This document shows positions 7,521 through 16,600 of a stretch of DNA of 17,095 nt, one piece after another; position 1 is the first letter of the stretch; every line of letters begins with the position of its first letter. The notes beneath the pieces were generated by a model that made no database searches, had not been told where the DNA came from, and saw nothing but the letters and a program-made list of their open reading frames with translations. The position numbers and the translations under genes are program-made. This stretch comes from JBBQIY01 sp964618405 (lineage in GTDB: Bacteria; Verrucomicrobiota; Kiritimatiellia; RFP12; UBA3636). The DNA lies in assembly GCA_964618405.1 (NCBI GenBank), contig CAZUAY010000050.1:1-17095 (forward strand). Direction: 5' to 3'.

Positions 7521-7779
7521 ATACGGTCAGGGGCGTCGTTTTGCGCGAGGTGAAGCTCGCCTAGGTTGAGCCAGTTCGGAACTATCGTGGACGTGGCATG
7601 ACGTTGGTGGGCCTCACGCCCGAAATGATCAGTGGCCGAGCCCAGCTGGAAGGATGCCGAGAGAGGCGATGTCCGCCTTTCTGAGTTGTAGACCAGCCTA
7701 TTCTGAAGTACGCAACATAAGTCGCAAACTTTGTCGACCATCGACCCGACTCGACCCATCGACTCCACCTTCGAGCATC
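7521..7779. other. Intergenic stretch between convergent genes, no gene recognised
   Basis: Nothing convincing is encoded on either strand. A five-pair hairpin GCGAG/CTCGC (7545-7549 with 7556-7560) lies 25 nt after the GH109-like stop codon but has no T run. From 7734 to 7765 the sequence TCGACC(C/A) is repeated four times at irregular 7-10 nt spacing, which leads into the heptamer array that follows. Confidence 0.5.
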
Positions 7780-7891
7780 CCTGTGGCTCGCAACTCGCTA
7801 CTCACAACTCGCTACTTCTCCCCTGTGGCTGGCCCCTCGCAACTCGCAACTCACAACTCGCTACTCGCTACTTCTCCCCTGTGGCTGGCCT
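7780..7891. repeat. Heptanucleotide tandem array, 16 units
   Basis: The 112 bp can be cut into sixteen 7-mers without a gap. Most are variants of CTCGCWA or CTCACAA, and an interspersed block CTTCTCC-CCTGTGG-CTGGCC(N) occurs twice in full (7815-7835 and 7871-7891), with its middle unit also at 7780-7786. The 27-nt run 7808-7834 recurs exactly at 7864-7890, an offset of 56, which is eight units. It is not a CRISPR: there are no unique spacers. Similar 7-bp-periodic intergenic DNA is seen in some PVC-group genomes, with unknown role. Confidence 0.85.
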
Positions 7892-7903
7892 CGGTGAGGC
7901 CGG
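7885..7903. terminator. Hairpin between convergent genes, possible bidirectional terminator
   Basis: GGCCTC-GGT-GAGGCC (7887-7901) is a perfect six-pair stem, extended by one wobble and one C-G pair to 7885-7903. It lies between the ends of two convergent transcription units, so it could stop transcription from both sides. Neither side has a clear T run, so Rho-independent function is doubtful. Confidence 0.35.
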
Positions 7904-7907
7904 AATT

Positions 7908-7935
7908 GTTCGTAATTCGTAATTCGAAATTACTA
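7908..7935. repeat. Second, AT-rich heptamer run (four units)
   Basis: GTTCGTA, ATTCGTA, ATTCGAA and ATTACTA follow one another without gaps. This is a different heptamer family from the CTCGCWA array 16 nt upstream, but with the same 7-bp period. It ends 25 nt before the stop codon of the minus-strand DUF4838 gene. Confidence 0.6.
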
Positions 7936-7960
7936 CGCCCCACTTCCTCTCTCAAGCGCT

Positions 7961-10399
7961 TTAGTCGACCTCGGCTTTTTTCACAAAGATAACCTGATCG
8001 CAGAGTACGACGGCACCTGTTTGTCCGCTGTATCCTGCTGGGAACTTCAGGGAAACCCAGGCATCCCACTTTTGATTGGTATCCTTCAAGTCGTACAGAT
8101 TGCTGGTATCAACGGCGGTACACCAACTCTTGGAGGAAAACCAGAGCGTAGACTGTGGGGTTGGCTGAATTTCTCCAAGTTTAAAAATCTTGTACTGGCC
8201 CGGTTCGTAGTCCGCCTCGTTCAGTCTCGCCTGGGCACCGTGTTCTTTCCGGTCGGTCTGGTAGAAGCCGAACCTGAAGGGATTGTGATCCGGTCGATCG
8301 ATCGAGGTGGCGTATCCAAACGCAGCATCGGGCTCCTCAAAAAGTTTCTGTTTGGGATCGGCGTATGAACCATTTGCGCCATTCACGGGCACCAGACGGC
8401 GAATGTTCTCTTCGGGAATACCCGCAAACGGCGCGGGGAGCGGCTTGCCTTTACCTCCGTATTGAATGGCGAGATCGGCTTTGACCAGAAAATCTTTAAG
8501 CCCACTCGCGAAGGCATGCGTCGAAGGGGTGCCGATGCGTTGCCGGAACGCGGCTGGATCCGTGAAATAGTCGGGATATTTTTCTGCACAGTCAAACCAG
8601 CGTCCATAAACCGCTGTATCGAGCGGCTTGCGGAGCATTTTCACCTTCCACAGGCTATCCGGATGGTCGTCCCCGAGGCTTTGTTCCATTGCGTCGCAGA
8701 GCTTTTCCCAGCGGTAAAGATTGTCTGGGGAAAGGTACGCCAGCTCCTTGCTGAAGTTTCTGCCGGTCAGGATCATGGGATACGGATTGTCGACCGTGCA
8801 GGCTTGCTGCAGTTCGTCGTGATACTGCTTCGCGAGTTTGGCGGCGGGGCCGTAAACATGGTTCATGTAGTCAGCAACTTCCGTTTCGTAGTCTAGATCC
8901 GGATTCTTAGTAAACCGATAAAACAAGTACTGGTCGAGCATGGCGAAATTTCGCGGACCCAGGCTGTAGAGGTTTTTTGCGTCCCAGGAAAACGCAGAAT
9001 AGGTGGCGAATTCATAGAACATGCCCTCGAGTCCGAGCTTTTTCGCTTCGCGGATGTAGTCCACCAGAATAAAATCGGCCGCATAAGGCAGGTAGAGCAT
9101 TGCGCCGTAATGGGCGTGATAAACCCAGGTGAAGATGCGGTCGCTCAGCGTGCTCCAACGCTTCAAATCCTCGTATGCCTGCTGATTGTCCGGGTGGCTG
9201 ATCTTGCGGTTCGTCTTAAAGGAGATGCCCGCATAACAGAAGCGAATGTTGTCCGGGAATTTCCTTCCGCTCTCGAACACGGGCGGCGGCTGGGTCTGGT
9301 TCTCGCGATAAAGAAGTGTCATGAGGGTTGTTTGGGGGTGCTTCAACTTAAATTCTTTCGAGACCTCGAGAAGGTAATCGAACACCGGGCCGCCCGGCGT
9401 GCCATACTCCTTTTCCAGAGCCGCGCATTCCGGGCAATAGCAGGGCTTGCCGCTATCGTCGGTGTAATGGACGCAGATCTCCACCGCTTCCGTGCCGAGA
9501 AATTCCAGATGCTTTTCTATGTTTTTAGTAAATTCCTTACGCATTTCCTTGTTGGCGAAACAAAGGTGCATATTTTTCGGGGAACGAACGCCCGCCGCGT
9601 TCATCGCAAAAAACTCCGGATTCGTTTTAGAATAATCTTGATTTTCGACGAACTCGTAGCCTTTATAATCCGGGTCTCCACAGGGAATATAGCCAAACTC
9701 TGTATGGCAGAGATTAACCTGAATCTGCTGAGGCTTGATTTCCGGATAGTCCCCCGGCTGGGCGTCGAGCGAGAATTTCTCCGTAACCGCAGGGCCCTTC
9801 TTTTTCAGGACGGCCAAGGCATTGCGGCTCGGGAAATATCCGTTTTCGCCGCGGAGGTAATGGGAAAACGTACCCGTTTGCTGCCGCCATTTGAATGCAT
9901 AGCTTAGCTTCCGGCTCATTGGCTTCAGCAGAATCGTCGGTTGCTTTTCAATTTCCGGGAAACTCCAATAGCAGCGATAGCCGAATTCGTTGTCGAGAAA
10001 ATCCATGACCGCGTAAAAATCAGCATCGTACCCCTTGCCGTACAGCAGAATATCGTTGCCGTCGCTCTTCACGACATGATCCAGATCTTGCAGACCCTCA
10101 AGCAGAGACTTGTCCACCGCGCCGATGCGGATTGCTGGCGTTGCGGCATCCGCCTTGTCCGCCGCGACGACTGGAAAATCCGCCCCGGTCTTTTCCTTCA
10201 GAAACCACGCGAGAAACCGCGCGTTCCACATGTCTTTCGGTGTTTCGTTGACGGTGATGATCGCGTAATCGGTCTGGCCGTCTCGGACGAGCGGAATCTC
10301 CGTAGCAGCGAGCGAGTCGAGGCCTATACAAGAAGATGCCGCGATCAGCGCAGCAATCCCGCAGAAAAGCATGGGTCGTTTGTGGGGTCGAGTGAACAT
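7961..10399 (-). CDS. DUF4838 family glycoside-hydrolase-like protein, exported
   Basis: 812 residues from ATG at 10399. A TTG six nt upstream is possible but sits too close to the ribosome site AGGA (10410-10413). The signal peptide spans about 1-32 (LFCGIAALIAASSCIGLDSLA). Residues about 35-130 form a GH67-N-like domain (ITVNETPKDMWNARFLAWFL). The DUF4838 core includes YTDDSGKPCYCPEC near residue 310, a CxCxxC cluster next to acidic residues typical of the family, then FDYLLEVSKEFKLKHP and YGPAAK near 515. The last 170 residues look like a beta-rich accessory domain. Such proteins are predicted to be polysaccharide hydrolases; none of the catalytic chemistry can be proven here. It is last in a five-gene operon, two nt after the stop codon of the beta-helix gene, and its end faces the GH109-like gene. 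Unlike the plus-strand DUF4838 protein it has no fused CBM9 domain; such domains are encoded separately upstream. Confidence 0.85.
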   Translation of the reverse strand: MFTRPHKRPMLFCGIAALIAASSCIGLDSLAATEIPLVRDGQTDYAIITVNETPKDMWNARFLAWFLKEKTGADFPVVAADKADAATPAIRIGAVDKSLLEGLQDLDHVVKSDGNDILLYGKGYDADFYAVMDFLDNEFGYRCYWSFPEIEKQPTILLKPMSRKLSYAFKWRQQTGTFSHYLRGENGYFPSRNALAVLKKKGPAVTEKFSLDAQPGDYPEIKPQQIQVNLCHTEFGYIPCGDPDYKGYEFVENQDYSKTNPEFFAMNAAGVRSPKNMHLCFANKEMRKEFTKNIEKHLEFLGTEAVEICVHYTDDSGKPCYCPECAALEKEYGTPGGPVFDYLLEVSKEFKLKHPQTTLMTLLYRENQTQPPPVFESGRKFPDNIRFCYAGISFKTNRKISHPDNQQAYEDLKRWSTLSDRIFTWVYHAHYGAMLYLPYAADFILVDYIREAKKLGLEGMFYEFATYSAFSWDAKNLYSLGPRNFAMLDQYLFYRFTKNPDLDYETEVADYMNHVYGPAAKLAKQYHDELQQACTVDNPYPMILTGRNFSKELAYLSPDNLYRWEKLCDAMEQSLGDDHPDSLWKVKMLRKPLDTAVYGRWFDCAEKYPDYFTDPAAFRQRIGTPSTHAFASGLKDFLVKADLAIQYGGKGKPLPAPFAGIPEENIRRLVPVNGANGSYADPKQKLFEEPDAAFGYATSIDRPDHNPFRFGFYQTDRKEHGAQARLNEADYEPGQYKIFKLGEIQPTPQSTLWFSSKSWCTAVDTSNLYDLKDTNQKWDAWVSLKFPAGYSGQTGAVVLCDQVIFVKKAEVD

Positions 10400-10401
10400 A
10401 T

Positions 10402-12057
10402 TCAATTTTCCTTTTTTGTCGGATTGAGTTCGAAACCGAGGAACACGTTCCCGTCCAGGTGCGCACCAGCATGCGCGCAGGGCGAGCGTGGGTCGAGCCG
10501 GTAATCGCCTGACACATGGTTGGTGCCATATCCGCTGCCGGCGGCGCGGAACAGTGGAGCGTTGGTGCGTGTATCCACGCTGGCCTCCGACGGCATCGGC
10601 CAGGTGCAGGATCGGAGGAAGACGAGTTCGCGCCCCCTCCAGTTCGGGTCTTCAGGCGCCTGATTGCCGTAGACAATGCTGTCGGCGACCACCAGGGGTC
10701 CATAACAGGCCAGTCCGCCAGCCACGTGTGAGGCCGAGTTGCCTGTCAGCGTGCAGGCCTGCAGGGCCACGCCAAAGGCGCCGCCGGCGTCCACCGCTTC
10801 ATTGCCGACAATCAGGCCGTTGGTGCAACTTCCTCCCCAGAGGCCCCCGCCAACACGAGCGGTATTGCCAACCACGCGGCAGTCAAGCAAGGCGCCACCG
10901 AAGGTGCCTCCACCCCAGCCGTCACCCTCTAGGCATTGGTTTTGGAACACATCACACGCAGTCAATTTGGCACCCGCGGCACCTCCGCCACGATTTCCCG
11001 CCGTATTGCCAGCCAGCTGACAACGTTCGAGCACTGTGTTCGGACCTGCCCCGCCGCCGTTGTGGCCAGCGCGGTTGTCCGCAATGACACTGCCGTACAC
11101 GCGGCACGGATTCGCAACGCTCCAGCCGAAAGTGCCGCCGCCGTCGCCGGCGGTGACATTTTGGGAGACCACGCAGTCGGTCAGTGACCCACCGTGGACA
11201 CCGCCACCGCCGTATGCGGCACTATTGTTTGTCACCACGCAGTCGAAGAGAACGGAGTGGTCGGCACCACCACCGCGGAAAGGCGTGGTATTGTTCGCAA
11301 ACACACAATGGAAGAAGGTGCCCTGACAGGCACCACCGCCGCCGCGGGCTGAGTTGCGGGGATCACCCTCCGCCGCGTTGGCGATCAAGATGCAATTGGA
11401 GATCGTTGCGTGAGAGGACTGCGCATAGACGCCACCTCCGCTTCGATCGGAGCTGGAGGCCCACGCCTCATTCGTAGACAACGTGGCACCGCCGGTCAAG
11501 GTGAAACCCATCAGAACGGCACCGCTGGCCACGTAGGCGCAGCGAACAGCACCGGGTCCGTTTGTGCGACCGTCGAGCGACCAAGCACCCTGGATGATCG
11601 TATGAGCCGGATCGTTGTACTCGCTGCGGACAACAATAGCCTTGTCAATGGCCACACGGTTGGGCAACTTCGCGCGAGAATTATAACCATTCACGAACAC
11701 GTCTGAACGGCCGCCCGTGTTGTAGACACCAGCGCGAACCCAAACGGTGTCGCCAACCGATCGGTACGTCCGCGGCGCTGTCATTGGCCAGGCAACGGTG
11801 GAGCGAACCCAGACCTCCCCGCCTTCTGCAGCAGCGTCCACAGCCGTCTGGATATCGCTCGCCGCCGTTTCCCATGAAGCGTAGGGCGCAACGGCGCCAG
11901 GATTACCTTTAACAACGTAGAGATCGCGTGCGCTGGCCAAATGCGTCACCGTGAACACCACGGTTATAGCCAGCGCAATCCGGAGGCCTAGACGCGCCAG
12001 AATTGAAGGGAAATAAAGTCCCACTGAAAGCCAACCTGAAAAATATCTCACTCTCAT
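10402..12057 (-). CDS. Secreted glycine-rich beta-helix protein
   Basis: 551 residues. An unusually long N-terminal leader precedes the hydrophobic signal core, with cleavage likely near residue 43 (HLASA-RDLYV). The mature opening (YASWETAASDIQTAVDAAA) matches the beta-helix protein on the plus strand. Residues about 190-480 contain ten or more rungs of roughly 20-22 residues with the pattern C-x-(V/L)-x-x-N-x-A-x-x-GGG, with cysteines stacked at a constant place. The C-terminus has LDPRSPCAHAG but then a shortened end lacking the PR...DIG-E closing motif seen in the other copy. Role: probable surface polysaccharide binding or lyase-type scaffold; activity is unknown. ATG overlaps the upstream stop as ATGA (12057-12054) and there is no clear Shine-Dalgarno, so translation is probably coupled to the preceding CBM9-like gene. 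Confidence 0.85.
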   Translation of the reverse strand: MRVRYFSGWLSVGLYFPSILARLGLRIALAITVVFTVTHLASARDLYVVKGNPGAVAPYASWETAASDIQTAVDAAAEGGEVWVRSTVAWPMTAPRTYRSVGDTVWVRAGVYNTGGRSDVFVNGYNSRAKLPNRVAIDKAIVVRSEYNDPAHTIIQGAWSLDGRTNGPGAVRCAYVASGAVLMGFTLTGGATLSTNEAWASSSDRSGGGVYAQSSHATISNCILIANAAEGDPRNSARGGGGACQGTFFHCVFANNTTPFRGGGADHSVLFDCVVTNNSAAYGGGGVHGGSLTDCVVSQNVTAGDGGGTFGWSVANPCRVYGSVIADNRAGHNGGGAGPNTVLERCQLAGNTAGNRGGGAAGAKLTACDVFQNQCLEGDGWGGGTFGGALLDCRVVGNTARVGGGLWGGSCTNGLIVGNEAVDAGGAFGVALQACTLTGNSASHVAGGLACYGPLVVADSIVYGNQAPEDPNWRGRELVFLRSCTWPMPSEASVDTRTNAPLFRAAGSGYGTNHVSGDYRLDPRSPCAHAGAHLDGNVFLGFELNPTKKEN

Positions 12058-12725
12058 GGCGTCAGATCAATACGAAAAGCAGGCGCAAAATAGCCGGGTT
12101 TCTTCCAAACGCTGTTCCATTTGGCACCTCGGGCACCATAGCCCGCTCGGCAGCAATTGATCAGAATAGAGGGAGGGGTTCCACCTAGATCGGAGAAGGG
12201 AATGGCCACTTCGGCATACCAGGCACCGCGCACCACCGTGGTTGCGCAGATCCAAGTACCGTTCCACTCGGACTGGGGTCCTGCTGAAAACGTGCCGTCA
12301 TAGATGCTGCCGAGCGCATTCAGGACAAATTGGCGCGACGGCTCATCGCCGACCGGCGTGCGGATGAAAATTTCAACGTTTTCATCGGAACAAACCGCCC
12401 CTTGGTCGCGTGCGCGGAAGTCGGCATGCAGGCCCACTGGCAAGGATGGGTTTTCGCATCGAAAACCCAAATAGAGCGTGTCGGCACTGCGCCAGATACG
12501 AACGGTAGTTTCGCAACCGGGGAGCGCGGTGCCGCTATGTGCCTCGTTGACAGGAAACACGGCGGCTTTCTCCCAAACATCTTCGCGTAGGTGTCCGTCA
12601 AGTTGGATCACGGCGTCTACTTTAGGAACAGTAATTGTTTGAACGTCTTCTGTCTCACCTTGCGCCACAGGCAGGCCAACGCAGAGCGCGGTGATTAGCA
12701 TTCCCCATCCTAGTTTTAATCTCAT
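12054..12725 (-). CDS. Exported CBM9-like (DOMON-type) carbohydrate-binding protein, short
   Basis: 223 residues. The signal peptide is about 1-23 (LITALCVGLPVAQG). The rest is one CBM9-like beta-sandwich: opening IQLDGHLREDVWEKA (about 40-54), TVRIWRSADTLYLGFRCENP, an acidic DENVEIFI strand, and WYAEVAIPFSDLGG followed by INCCRAGYG. These are standard landmarks of family 9-like sugar-binding domains. No catalytic domain is present, so it probably binds extracellular glycan or assists a partner enzyme. A strong GGAGGA (12732-12737) lies six nt before ATG. Its stop overlaps the start of the beta-helix gene. It is closely related in layout to the gene just upstream, suggesting tandem duplication. 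Confidence 0.85.
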   Translation of the reverse strand: MRLKLGWGMLITALCVGLPVAQGETEDVQTITVPKVDAVIQLDGHLREDVWEKAAVFPVNEAHSGTALPGCETTVRIWRSADTLYLGFRCENPSLPVGLHADFRARDQGAVCSDENVEIFIRTPVGDEPSRQFVLNALGSIYDGTFSAGPQSEWNGTWICATTVVRGAWYAEVAIPFSDLGGTPPSILINCCRAGYGARGAKWNSVWKKPGYFAPAFRIDLTP

Positions 12726-12745
12726 CGTCTATCCTCCGTTCGTGC

Positions 12746-13648
12746 TCATTCAAACATGTAATTCAGAATAACGGCGGTCTCAAGCTGGCCTGCGTTACGC
12801 CATGCCGTTTCCAGAATCTCGACTGCCGCCGTCGGCAGCAGGGTGGCATCCTTCGCTGCCGCTAGCTTCGCACGGTAGTCGGTTAATTGCTGGTACTGCT
12901 TTTTGTCGGATCCCGCCAGATAGGCTTTCAGCGCCTCCAAGTCCGTCAGGGCCGTGTTGACAGCACCCAGCAGCGCAGGTGCGCTGACCGGCCCGCAGAG
13001 CATCAGGACCTGAGGGCTGTGATAGCCGGGCCGCGCCAATGTCCAGCCTTGGGCAAACGACCCTTGCGCGTCGTACAAGTTGCGACACGCATTGATCTGC
13101 CAGTAATGGCCCGACGCGTTGCCCCCGCCAAGTGCTGCCAGTGGGATGGCCAGCTCGGCAGTCCATCGATCGCGACCCACCACAACGGCGCTTTGCCAGT
13201 CCGTGTTCCAAGCCGGGTCGAGGATGTGTCGCTCGCTTGTGGATCCACTGGCGTTGATCGCGAAATGATAATAATCGGTAGCCTGTGGCCCGCCGTTGCA
13301 CGCGATGAAAAGCTCCAGACTTTCGTCCTCAAAGACAGGTGCGTCGTGCTCACGTCGTGAGCTTTTCGGGGGCGCATCGGCAGGGAACAAACAGTCCGCC
13401 GCGATGTACAAGGTTCCCCCAGCAGTCATCATTCGAAGCGTGGTTTGCGTTCCGGGGATCGCTGGGCGCAGCGGCATAGCCGTCTCGGCCAGCTCGACTG
13501 TGATCGCTTTTTTCCACGCAGCCTCATTGAGGGCACCGTCGATGACCGTTGCGGTCGCGTCGGCTACGTCTGGCGGCAAGAGTGGGTCGGCACATGCCAC
13601 GGCGGCAAGGCCTAAGGTCAGGATAGTTGTTCGGATCCAGAGACGCAT
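12746..13648 (-). CDS. Exported CBM9-like protein with helical C-terminal extension
   Basis: 300 residues. The signal peptide is about 1-20 (LGLAAVACA). The CBM9-like domain spans about 30-215: VIDGALNEAAWKKA, TTLRMMTAGGTLYIAADC, DESLELFI, WTAELAIPLAALGG and INACRNLYD, each with a counterpart in the shorter downstream gene. Residues about 225-300 form a predicted helical tail (LGAVNTALTDLEALKAYLAG...) that the shorter paralogue lacks; it could mediate assembly. No catalytic motif is visible. AGGA (13657-13660) lies eight nt before ATG and directly abuts the stop codon of the upstream gene; only 12 nt separate the two. The 20-nt gap to the next gene completes a tight operon. Ligand unknown. 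Confidence 0.85.
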   Translation of the reverse strand: MRLWIRTTILTLGLAAVACADPLLPPDVADATATVIDGALNEAAWKKAITVELAETAMPLRPAIPGTQTTLRMMTAGGTLYIAADCLFPADAPPKSSRREHDAPVFEDESLELFIACNGGPQATDYYHFAINASGSTSERHILDPAWNTDWQSAVVVGRDRWTAELAIPLAALGGGNASGHYWQINACRNLYDAQGSFAQGWTLARPGYHSPQVLMLCGPVSAPALLGAVNTALTDLEALKAYLAGSDKKQYQQLTDYRAKLAAAKDATLLPTAAVEILETAWRNAGQLETAVILNYMFE

Positions 13649-13660
13649 AGCATTTTTCCT

Positions 13661-16600
13661 TTATTTGATATCCAGTGCTTTTAGTGACCACGGAGGCATC
13701 GCGATAGTCACGACGCGCCTTCCACCGTTTTGAACGATTTTCAACGCTTCAAAGACTCCGCTGGAGAGATCGGTAACGGAGGTGCAGCCAGTCGGCAATC
13801 CCAACGTGACCGTCGTTTCTTTATCCCCAGCGTTGAACAGGGCATAGCGATCTCCATAGCGATGCACAACTGCCTGCGAGGCAGAATCGGACAGTGTACC
13901 GCCGAACGGTTCCGGCGCTGCATACGGCAGGAGCCGATAGGGCACTGCGAACTCGCGCACGTCCTGAATATGGCCGCTCCAGGGTTCGGTGTACGTGGGG
14001 AGTGTAATATTGCGTGGGTTTCCGAAGAGCATGGCCTCGACGAGTCCTTTGCGGAAGCGTTGCTGGCTAGCAGCAAAGACGGTCGAGTAAGCCCGCAGCG
14101 GCTTGGAACTCTCTTCGTAACAATAATTGGCCATGATGCTCAAGCCTTCGGTCTTGAAATCTTCTTTCATTTTGTTGAACCAATCCGTGCCATAAAAGCG
14201 CGGATGCAGTTTGTCTGCGGGCCTAATGCGCATGTTTGAATCAATCTCCATGGAAAATCCAGCTTGTCCTGCATAGAGATCTGGATTGATACCCATGAAC
14301 TTAAGGAATTCAAAATAATTGGTGACGCCCAACTCCGCCAAGCGCTCGCGGGTCACGCCTTGGATTGGATTCTCCTTCCGCGATTCGAACGTGCCAATCA
14401 TTCCATTGTACCAGGTCTTGCTCAGGGTCAGATACAGATCCGGGCGGTACTGGCGCACCTCAGCCAAGAGCCACTTATGGAACTTAAAGCGCTCGGCGCA
14501 AGCCCACTTCATCCACTGGCTCACCAGCTCTGGGCCGCCGTCTAGGATCGCATGGGCGTTTTCGATGAAAAGCGGAGAGGGTGTCAGCGTTGCGCCGGTG
14601 TCGGCGCAGAAATCCCGTACGTTGCGTTCCGACCACACACACGGCACTTGGATATTGTCTGCCAGCGAAATATCTCTGAGCGAACGGTACTTCGCCAGTG
14701 CAGGCAGTGACTTGCTCAGCGCCTTAGCGATGTGTGCTCGTTCGGCCGAGGACGGCTTGAACGGTACACTTTCTCCGCTGTACGAGTGGTGAAATGAACC
14801 GGTAAAGCTGTCATCATCGCCCGGCCCAAAGCCCATCGAAATGAGTCCACTCAAATGCATATTGACGAAGAGCCCTTGTTCCTCGGCAGCCGCGAACAAC
14901 TGCCGATTCCCAGCCAGCATTCCCGGATGCACCCAGGTTCCCCATTTCGTGTCCGAACTGCCGCCCAGAAAGGCGCTGATTGGATCGTTGTACGTCCAAA
15001 TTCCATCGTAGCCAACCAGCTTTGCGTATTGGAACAACCACATCGGCCCCGGAGAGGTGCAAAGCTCTGTCAGGCACATGAAGGAGCGTCTTTCTTGGGC
15101 AGGTGGCACCAAGGGCGCAAGATCCGGAAGAGCCGGCATTTTATTGACCTTGTAGATCCGAATCGTCTTGATCGCGGGTCCTGGGGCAGGCTCCCAACTC
15201 GCACCATCCGAATAGACGCCGCTAAACACAAGAGAGCTGGTACTTTCTTCAGGCCAGCGTTTTGCGAGCGTATAACAGAGGAACGATTCCGTGCGGAACC
15301 CGTCGCCGCCCGCGGCACTCGTTTCAATGCCGCCGGAGAGCAGAGAGCCATTCACCAGATTATCGTCTTTATCCAGATAAATGGAGTGGAATTCGCCCCG
15401 GCGCAATTGATCGAAGGCGTGTTCAATCACCACCAGATAGGCATGATGCGGCTGGATTTTTGTCTGGAGGTTATACCGGAAATAGATGCCGAAATTATCG
15501 GGGATCGACCGGCAGGGTTGGCCGGCTACGGTCTTGATTGGAATCGCGCCGTCCTGAGGATTATTCAGGAATGCCAAGTAACCGTAGGGATTCTGTTGTC
15601 CTCCTCGCGCCACCATTTTGTCGCCATATTTTCTTTTTAGTGCTTCCACTGCGGGATCATTGGAGCTGTCGAAGTACGGGTGCGGATCGTTCGGGTTGCC
15701 GCAATCGATTTCCTCTAGGAGTTCCAGATCTGAAGCTTGAAAGGGGGCGACACCCTGATCCCCTTCGCCCACTTGCGACGGTCTCCAGGCGTAATTTAAA
15801 ACCTCCGGCTGCGGCTGGCCTGCCGAACCGATCGGCAAGGAAAACGTCAGCGCCAGATTCCTCCCGGAAGCGAGTGTGGTGAACTGAATGGGTTCGTCCT
15901 TCGAATTCCAACCGATTTTCCTCCCGGGTTGCCGCGCCACTGCGATATCGCTTCCGCTGCGGACTTGGAACTGCATTTTCCCCGCAGGTGTTTCGCAGGC
16001 AAACGGCTTTCCGGATGCGGTCGGCAAGGTATCCGCCAGAGTCCCGAAAATCGATGCCGGTCCGTTAAACTGGTAGCCGAGGCGAGCTCCCTCCGGCAAC
16101 GCATCCGCCTGAAAATCGAATTCGAGCGCGTTTTCTGCACTTTGGCGGAAGACGGATTTGACTGCCAACTCCACCGACTTTTCCCCTGGGATGTCGAACG
16201 AAAGCGTGTAGGCGACCGTATCGGCATCTTCAGTGGTTTTCGTCGTGACGGGGTACTCTTTTTTGACCGCAAACAAGGTTGCACCCTTGTAGTCAATAAA
16301 AGGCGTCATTCGGAAGAACAGATCGAATGTGTATTGCCCGTGATAAAACAGAGTATGATGTGACGCAGAAAAGGCATTCACAGGCGTCAGCCCCTCAAGC
16401 ATGCCCGGCTCCTGGGGATTCATAACCGCCAGGTAGAAGCTCGGATGAAACACCCTCATGTAGTTGGTTAGGCTGGGCCGCTCGGGTGCAATTTTAAGCT
16501 TGATATCCACCACATCCGCATAATTGACGATGCCATCCTCCCGACCCTTCAAACCGACATAAAACGTTTTGATCGCGGTCGGCTCGAAGTTGATGGTTGT

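Noticed and set aside
7780..7891. Possible CRISPR array
   Set aside because: Units are 7 bp and contiguous, with no unique spacers and no cas gene in the window.
7731..7922. Plus-strand frame with repeated peptide (SQLATHNSLL-type)
   Set aside because: The peptide repeat is a by-product of the heptamer DNA array, which reads in all frames.
9110..9907. 265-codon plus-strand frame
   Set aside because: It lies entirely antisense to the DUF4838 gene, whose protein has a signal peptide and family motifs; the antisense translation has none.
14855..15640. 261-codon plus-strand frame
   Set aside because: Antisense shadow of the large hydrolase gene.
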